Source: Ruminococcus sp.
Lineage (GTDB): Bacteria > Bacillota > Clostridia > Oscillospirales > Ruminococcaceae
Direction of reading: 5' to 3'
NCBI GenBank assembly: GCA_014799765.1
Contig: JAAVHK010000096.1
Span: 1 to 10,909, forward strand
DNA: 10,909 nucleotides
The notes under the pieces are model-generated. The model did no database searches, was not told the DNA's origin, and saw nothing but the letters and a program-made list of their open reading frames with translations. Positions within the stretch are counted from its first letter, which is position 1. Each line of letters opens with the position of its first letter. This document shows positions 7,082-10,909 of this stretch, one piece after another. Made by a program: the position numbers and the translations under genes.

Positions 7082-8092
7082 TTAATTTATTGAATTAATA
7101 GCTGTATGTGCATGGTCAATGTAAATCTGCTGAATATCGGCATTTTCGCCGAGCCCTCTCATAATGCACTCGACTTCATAGCCCTCCGCCTCAAATACAG
7201 ATTTCCATGAATCAGGGTCATCACCTGCCATATCATTATTAGCGTGGTCACCGCAGACAACCATAAGCGGTTCTAAAACAACACGTTCGTAACTGCCGTT
7301 TTTTACCGATTTCACGACGTCTTCAAGCGACGGTTCGGCTTCAACCGTACCGATAAAATAATTTTCATAGCCGTCGGCGGTCAGCAAATCCTGCATTTTA
7401 CGGTAAATTCCATTCGATTCCGCCTCCGTGCCGTGACCCATGAAACATATAGCGGTTTTTCCGTCGTCGTAATCGGAAGTCCAGTCGACAATAGCCTGCT
7501 CCACGCGTCTGAAATCGTCGTCGCTCGTGAGGAGCGGTTCGCCGAAAACGACTTTTTCAAAAGCATCGGAATACTGTGCAACCTCGTCGACAATATCGTT
7601 GTATTCAAAGCCGTTCATGAGGTGGGTTGGCTGGACAACAAGCGTTCTGACCTCGTTTTCAACAGCCCTGTCAAGAGCGTTTTTCACGTCGTCGATAAGT
7701 ATTCCGTCACGTCGCTGAACGTGGTCAATAATTATGTTGGCGGTAAATCCACGTCTTACCGAAAAGTCCGGAAAAGCCGATTCCAAAGCGTTTTCAATCG
7801 CACCGATTGTCAACCGGCGACTGTCGTTGAAACTCGTTCCGAAACTCACAACAAGAAGTTCATTATCGCCGATTCCGTCCTGATTCCTGATATTATCAAG
7901 TGAGGCGTCACCGGTTTCGTAGTTTTCTTCGTCATCGACTTCTTCCGGTGATTCCAGCGATTTTTCAGTTGTGGTTGTTGCCTGAGTTTCAGTGACGGAA
8001 GATTCCGGTGTGGAATTTTCGGAATTATCGCCACAAGCCGTCAGGAGAGACCCTGTAATAGCAAGGCAAAGTATAAAATTAAATTTTTTCAT
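7082..8092 (-). CDS. cbiK: CbiK-type sirohydrochlorin cobaltochelatase carrying a lipoprotein signal
   Basis: CbiK inserts Co2+ into sirohydrochlorin (factor II) early in the anaerobic cobalamin pathway. This 336-residue form begins with a lipoprotein signal (LTAC, Cys20) and a Ser/Thr/Glu-rich linker to about residue 70, so it should sit outside the membrane, unlike the usual cytoplasmic enzyme of about 265 residues. The catalytic core is visible: LLVVSFGTSF (79-88), MGHG with His220, and VVCGDHANNDMAG with His283. The 63-residue spacing of these histidines fits the two metal-binding histidines of known CbiK enzymes; Glu251 is a plausible third ligand. The start at 8092 has AAAGGA 7 bases upstream; the frame is open to 8206 but that extension lacks support. 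It is the first gene after a cobalamin riboswitch. Extracytoplasmic CbiK is known from Desulfovibrio, where a heme-handling role was proposed. Confidence 0.92.
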   Translation of the reverse strand: MKKFNFILCLAITGSLLTACGDNSENSTPESSVTETQATTTTEKSLESPEEVDDEENYETGDASLDNIRNQDGIGDNELLVVSFGTSFNDSRRLTIGAIENALESAFPDFSVRRGFTANIIIDHVQRRDGILIDDVKNALDRAVENEVRTLVVQPTHLMNGFEYNDIVDEVAQYSDAFEKVVFGEPLLTSDDDFRRVEQAIVDWTSDYDDGKTAICFMGHGTEAESNGIYRKMQDLLTADGYENYFIGTVEAEPSLEDVVKSVKNGSYERVVLEPLMVVCGDHANNDMAGDDPDSWKSVFEAEGYEVECIMRGLGENADIQQIYIDHAHTAINSIN

Positions 8093-8100
8093 TAATAAGT

Positions 8101-8117
8101 CCTTTCTTTCAGAAAGG
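8101..8117 (-). promoter_or_regulatory. Shine-Dalgarno-sequestering hairpin before cbiK
   Basis: On the minus strand CCTTTC (8117-8112) pairs perfectly with GAAAGG (8106-8101) around a TGAAA loop. The 3' arm contains the cbiK Shine-Dalgarno (AAAGGA), 7-8 bases before the ATG at 8092. This fits a translational on/off switch for the upstream riboswitch. The loop GAAA (8110-8107) could pair with UUUC at 8304-8301 in the riboswitch. Confidence 0.6.
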
Positions 8118-8224
8118 CAGTTGTATTCTGCAAAAAAAGCCCTCCGCACACGGCAGAAAGCATTGCAAAGCAGACCGTACAAAAAGCACAGCCTAAAACA
8201 GTACAATCAAGCCCTCGTGATTTT

Positions 8225-8240
8225 GAAAATAAAAATTTTC
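8225..8240 (-). other. Perfect A/T-rich hairpin just downstream of the riboswitch
   Basis: GAAAAT (8240-8235) and ATTTTC (8230-8225) pair around a TTTT loop, about 11 bases after the B12 box. No T-tract follows, so it is not an ordinary terminator. It could be part of the expression platform. Confidence 0.4.
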
Positions 8241-8245
8241 CGTAC

Positions 8246-8440
8246 CAGTATACCGGCAGGTTTCCTGACTTGCGGATTAACATTGAACGACAGCCTTCCC
8301 GAAAATTTCAGTGACTTCACCGTGAAAACCACGGCGAAAATGTCGCCAACTCCCCGTTTACAGTGACGAGTTCGCACAGGATTCGCACCTGTTTCCCTTT
8401 TACCTCCTGACCACAAAAAGCGACAGAAGCACCGGTCTAC
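8246..8440 (-). ncRNA. Cobalamin (adenosylcobalamin-type) riboswitch
   Basis: The conserved blocks of the cobalamin riboswitch occur in the right order on the minus strand: GGTGC near 8435, TAAAAGGGAA at 8402-8393, the P3 stem CAGG/CCTG, ACTGTAA followed by CGGGGA, CACTG (8313-8309), GGGAAGG (8300-8294), and the B12 box AGTCAGGAAACCTGCCGGTA at 8270-8251. Two extra hairpins in the variable middle (8333-8347 and 8320-8334) share two bases. It lies in the leader of cbiK and the transporter genes, so high cobalamin should turn the operon off. The strong RBS-burying hairpin near cbiK and the absence of a convincing intrinsic terminator suggest control of translation. Confidence 0.95.
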
Positions 8441-8451
8441 TTATTAAATTT

Positions 8452-8463
8452 TGTGACGTCACA
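8452..8463. promoter_or_regulatory. 12-base perfect palindrome at the transcription start region
   Basis: TGTGACGTCACA is a perfect 12-base palindrome lying 6 bases downstream of the -10 box, where transcription should begin. Its position suits an operator for a dimeric repressor. The regulator is not identified. Confidence 0.45.
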
Positions 8464-8468
8464 TTTTT

Positions 8469-8497
8469 ATTGTATCATGTTTCTGAAACAATTGCAA
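8469..8497 (-). promoter_or_regulatory. Sigma-A-type promoter of the cbiK-transporter operon
   Basis: On the minus strand TTGCAA (8497-8492) is followed after exactly 17 bases by TACAAT (8474-8469). Transcription would begin near 8462, about 22 bases before the first riboswitch element. This places the whole riboswitch inside the leader. Confidence 0.75.
8478..8490. promoter_or_regulatory. Inverted repeat inside the promoter spacer, candidate operator
   Basis: TGTTTC-T-GAAACA is a perfect 6+1+6 inverted repeat that fills the space between the -35 and -10 boxes. A bound regulator would block RNA polymerase. It does not resemble a Fur box that I recognise. Confidence 0.45.
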
Positions 8498-8515
8498 GCA
8501 TTTTAATGAAAATGC
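8498..8515. promoter_or_regulatory. Inverted repeat directly upstream of the -35 box
   Basis: GCATTTT and AAAATGC form a perfect 7+7 dyad with a 4-base centre, touching the -35 hexamer and lying 22 bases after the cbiC stop. In RNA it makes a hairpin without a following T-tract, so a weak cbiC terminator and an operator are both possible. Confidence 0.35.
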
Positions 8516-8537
8516 ACATTCTGTACAAAAATACACA

Positions 8538-9164
8538 TTATTTTTCACACATATATAGTAAAGCGTTACAAATCGCCGCCGCAACGTTACTACCGCCCTT
8601 ACGTCCTCTTGCAACGATACACGGAACACCGCTTTTAATAATCAATTCTTTTGACTGAATCACATTCACAAAACCAACCGGCACACCTATGACAATTTCC
8701 GGAATAAATGTTCTTTTTTCTATGTGTTCGCACAATCTAAGCAGGGCGGTGGGAGCGTTCCCGACGGCATAAATTACGGGTTTTTTCAGTTCTGACGCCT
8801 TATCAACCGAGGCAACCGCCCGAGTAGTTTTGTTGATTTTTGCACGCTCCGCAACGTCGGCATCAGCCATGAAACAACATACTTCACAACCCAATTTTTC
8901 GAGGGATTTTCGGTTAATTCCGGACTTTGCCATGTTCGTATCGGTGACGATTACAGCCCCTTTTTTCAAGGTTTCGAGGGCTTTTGCAACGACGTTTTCA
9001 GAAAAGAACATATTTTCGTAATAATCAAAATCGGCGGTTGTATGAATCGCACGCAAGACTATCGGCTTGACATCTTCGGGAATTTTTCTGTCACCGAGTT
9101 CATTTTCAATAATCTGAAAACTTCTTTTTTCTATCTTATCCGGTAAGATATATTCAATATCCAT
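8538..9164 (-). CDS. cbiC: Precorrin-8X methylmutase (cobalt-precorrin-8 methylmutase)
   Basis: CbiC moves a methyl group from C-11 to C-12 of the corrin precursor and yields (cobalt-)hydrogenobyrinate/cobyrinate in the cytoplasm. The 208-residue length is normal. RAIHTTADFDY carries the catalytic His41 near the N-terminus, VTDTNMAKSGI (73-83) is a family hallmark, AVGNAPTAL lies near 142, and the C-terminal GVPVGFVNV...GVPCIVARGRKGGSNVAAAI region is typical. The start at 9164 lies 3 bases after the cbiP stop; AGAGG about 10 bases upstream is inside the end of cbiP. No clear terminator follows, so its transcript may read into the riboswitch region downstream. Confidence 0.96.
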   Translation of the reverse strand: MDIEYILPDKIEKRSFQIIENELGDRKIPEDVKPIVLRAIHTTADFDYYENMFFSENVVAKALETLKKGAVIVTDTNMAKSGINRKSLEKLGCEVCCFMADADVAERAKINKTTRAVASVDKASELKKPVIYAVGNAPTALLRLCEHIEKRTFIPEIVIGVPVGFVNVIQSKELIIKSGVPCIVARGRKGGSNVAAAICNALLYMCEK

Positions 9165-9167
9165 TAT

Positions 9168-10631
9168 TCAAATACCTCTTTCAATTATTTTATATAACAT
9201 ATCCATATTTATATTATTGCGGACGCTGTCAGCGAGAATGTCAAATTGTTTCTCTTTGTACGTCCGGCGGTCAATACATTCGCCGGAATATGTCATATTT
9301 TTTTCTTTATAAAGTCTTTTTACAATTTTTTCTGCTACAACTCCGTCGAAAATTCCGTGGACGTAGCTTCCGTAAACGTTACCTTTTTGCGAACCACCCA
9401 CGGAAGTCAGATTTTTTTCATGATTTTCAGTCCTGCCCATATGAATTTCATAGCCCTCAAATTCCGTACCGGTCAGACAGTCAAAAAATCCCGATATTCC
9501 GGCAAATTTGCCGGTAATCTGTCGCATAATTTTTTCCGGCGTGAAAATTGTTTCGCAGTCAAGAAGACCCATTCCGGCAATCGTTCCGCCGTTTTCGACA
9601 CCATCAGGGTCAGAAATTTTTTTCCCTAAAATCTGATAGCCACCACATATTCCAAAAACTGATTTTCCGCTGTTTACAGCCTTTTTTATCATAGTTTCCA
9701 TACCGCTTTCACGCAACCATTTCATATCGGAAATCGTACTTTTTGTGCCGGGAATCACGATAAAATCGGCGTTTTCGAGTTCGTGACATTTTGTAATATA
9801 ATTTATACATACGCCGTCATACTGTGAAAACACGTCAAAATCGGTGAAATTTGACATTTTCGGGAGTTTCACAACCGCAATATTGATAATTCCGTAAGAA
9901 TTTTTAACCAGTTTGTCAGAAAGGCTGTCCTCGTCCTCAATATCGCAGGAAATGTACGGAATAACGCCTAAAACCGCCTTATTCGCACGTTGCCTGAGAA
10001 TTTCCGCACCGCTGTTGAAAAGCGTTTTATCACCCCGAAACTTGTTCACGACAAGCCCCTTAATCATACTAAATTCGTCGGATTCAAGGAGATTAAGCGT
10101 GCCGATTAGCTGTGCAAAAATACCATCACGGTCTATATCACCGACGAGAATTACCGGTGATTCGGCAAATTTTGCCATTCCCATATTTACAATATCGTTC
10201 TGTTTCAAATTCAGCTCGACAGGACTTCCAGCCCCTTCAATCACGATAATATCGTGACTTCCGGCGAGTTCGTTATAAGCCCTCATTATATCCGGAATAA
10301 AGGCTGTTTTTCGCCGGAAATACTCTCTTGCGGTCATGTTTCCGACGGGTTCGCCGTTGACAATCACCTGTGAACCGGTGTCGGTAGTAGGCTTCAACAA
10401 AATGGGATTCATAAGCACCGATGGCTGTATTCCGGCAGATTCCGCCTGCATTGCCTGAGCACGTCCGATTTCGTGACCGTCAGCGGTAATGTACGAATTT
10501 AACGCCATATTCTGCGATTTGAACGGTGCACAGGAATAGCCGTCCTGTCTGAAAATTCTGCATAATGCCGCCGAAAAAAAGCTTTTTCCGACGTTTGACA
10601 TCGTACCCTGAATCATTATCGATTTAGCCAA
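9168..10631 (-). CDS. cbiP: Cobyric acid synthase (glutamine-hydrolysing)
   Basis: CbiP/CobQ uses ATP and glutamine to amidate the b, d, e and g side chains of adenosylcobyrinate a,c-diamide to give cobyric acid in the cytoplasm. The 487 residues match the family. The N-terminal synthetase domain starts with MAKSIMIQGTMSNVGKS, an altered P-loop, and contains KPTTDTGSQVIVNG (80-93). The C-terminal class-I glutamine amidotransferase domain has VIPGTKSTISD near 292-302, nucleophile Cys329 in FGICGGYQILG, and His425 in YVHGIFDG. The start is TTG at 10631, 7 bases after an AGGAGG-type site; it overlaps the end of the cobD-like gene by 8 bases. cbiC follows directly, so the three are one operon. 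Confidence 0.97.
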   Translation of the reverse strand: MAKSIMIQGTMSNVGKSFFSAALCRIFRQDGYSCAPFKSQNMALNSYITADGHEIGRAQAMQAESAGIQPSVLMNPILLKPTTDTGSQVIVNGEPVGNMTAREYFRRKTAFIPDIMRAYNELAGSHDIIVIEGAGSPVELNLKQNDIVNMGMAKFAESPVILVGDIDRDGIFAQLIGTLNLLESDEFSMIKGLVVNKFRGDKTLFNSGAEILRQRANKAVLGVIPYISCDIEDEDSLSDKLVKNSYGIINIAVVKLPKMSNFTDFDVFSQYDGVCINYITKCHELENADFIVIPGTKSTISDMKWLRESGMETMIKKAVNSGKSVFGICGGYQILGKKISDPDGVENGGTIAGMGLLDCETIFTPEKIMRQITGKFAGISGFFDCLTGTEFEGYEIHMGRTENHEKNLTSVGGSQKGNVYGSYVHGIFDGVVAEKIVKRLYKEKNMTYSGECIDRRTYKEKQFDILADSVRNNINMDMLYKIIERGI

Positions 10632-10909
10632 ATAAAGCCCTCCTCAGTGCTGAAATCAGCACAATATTTTCTTCGTGAGTTCTCACGGCAATACGGAAAA
10701 AATTTTTATCAAGTCCGTTATAATTTTCACATTCTCTGATTAAAATTTTTTCTTTTTTGAGGATTTCCCAGACCGGAAAATTACTTCTGAAAAAAATGAA
10801 ATTTGCTTCTGCCGGAAAAACCTTAAAGCCCAGTCGCGACAGTTCATTTGTAAGGAAATCACGTTCTTTTCCGATATAATTTAAAGTTTTTTCAATATAT
10901 CCCGATTCA
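10624..10909 (-). CDS. cobD: Threonine-phosphate decarboxylase, CobD-like (C-terminal part only)
   Basis: The frame enters from the right edge and ends at TAA (10626-10624); 94 residues are visible. They match the small domain of PLP-dependent class I/II aminotransferase-fold enzymes of the CobD/CobC group: FPAEANFIFFRS, then ILIRECENYNGLDKNFFRIAVR, where the last Arg-containing block (FRIAVRTHEEN) fits the carboxylate-binding Arg of the fold. CobD makes (R)-1-amino-2-propanol phosphate, which links the corrin ring to the nucleotide loop. The PLP lysine lies outside the window. The 8-base overlap with cbiP supports a cobalamin role rather than histidinol-phosphate aminotransferase (HisC), its nearest relative. 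Confidence 0.85.
   Translation of the reverse strand, partial: ESGYIEKTLNYIGKERDFLTNELSRLGFKVFPAEANFIFFRSNFPVWEILKKEKILIRECENYNGLDKNFFRIAVRTHEENIVLISALRRALFG

Noticed and set aside
7082..8092. Ferrochelatase (HemH) or short-form CbiX instead of CbiK
   Set aside because: MGHG and GDHANND with their spacing, together with the cobalamin riboswitch, fit CbiK; the length also excludes the short CbiX form.
8130..8160. Intrinsic terminator before cbiK using the T7 run at 8136-8130
   Set aside because: The bases before the T run form only a weak, mismatched stem, while a perfect hairpin over the ribosome site fits translational control better.
8093..8206. Upstream extension of CbiK by 38 residues
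   Set aside because: It has no ribosome binding site and would hide the lipoprotein signal; the start at 8092 has a proper one and a textbook lipobox.
8207..8416. Minus-strand open frame of 69 codons over the riboswitch
   Set aside because: The region is a structured RNA with all conserved cobalamin-aptamer blocks; the frame is incidental.

Overview
The window looks like chromosomal DNA from a gut or rumen Ruminococcus-type Firmicute (Oscillospiraceae). The main clue is a very large secreted protein with two type-I dockerin modules of the Ruminococcus style (GDINSDG...ISDI followed by DVFDLCEMQ). AT-leaning composition, Gram-positive lipoproteins, strong AGGAGG-like ribosome binding sites and oxygen-independent cobalamin (cbi) genes agree. 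The genus is an inference. Every supported gene is on the minus strand, so transcription runs from high to low coordinates.

Right part (10909 to 8538): the 3' part of a cobalamin-biosynthesis operon. The C-terminal 94 residues of a CobD-like threonine-phosphate decarboxylase overlap cbiP (cobyric acid synthase, TTG start), which is followed after 3 bases by cbiC (precorrin-8X methylmutase).

Middle (8537 to 2937): a control region, then a five-gene operon. The control region has a good promoter (TTGCAA-17-TACAAT), three inverted repeats placed on it, a complete cobalamin riboswitch, and a hairpin that buries the first gene's Shine-Dalgarno sequence. The genes encode a CbiK-type chelatase with a lipoprotein signal, a lipoprotein with two repeated beta-rich domains, a substrate-binding lipoprotein, a BtuC/FecCD permease and a BtuD/FecE ATPase with an extra C-terminal domain. 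Three of the four junctions are close or overlapping (two ATGA overlaps and one 19-base gap); the junction after cbiK carries a terminator-like hairpin. My reading is a B12-repressed system at the cell surface that captures or metallates a tetrapyrrole, corrinoid or cobalt compound and imports it. The ligand is not shown by the sequence. A bidirectional terminator closes the operon.

Left part (2935 to 1): a well-formed promoter overlapping that terminator's flank drives a secreted multimodular protein, cut by the window edge after 957 codons. In order it has a signal peptide, an M6-like metallopeptidase domain (HEFLHSLGYPD), a long propeller-like beta region, two dockerins in tandem, and the start of a PL6/chondroitinase-B-like beta-helix. 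It is probably a cellulosome component acting on extracellular protein and polysaccharide, unrelated in function to the cobalamin genes.

No tRNA, rRNA, CRISPR array, insertion sequence or phage gene was seen.
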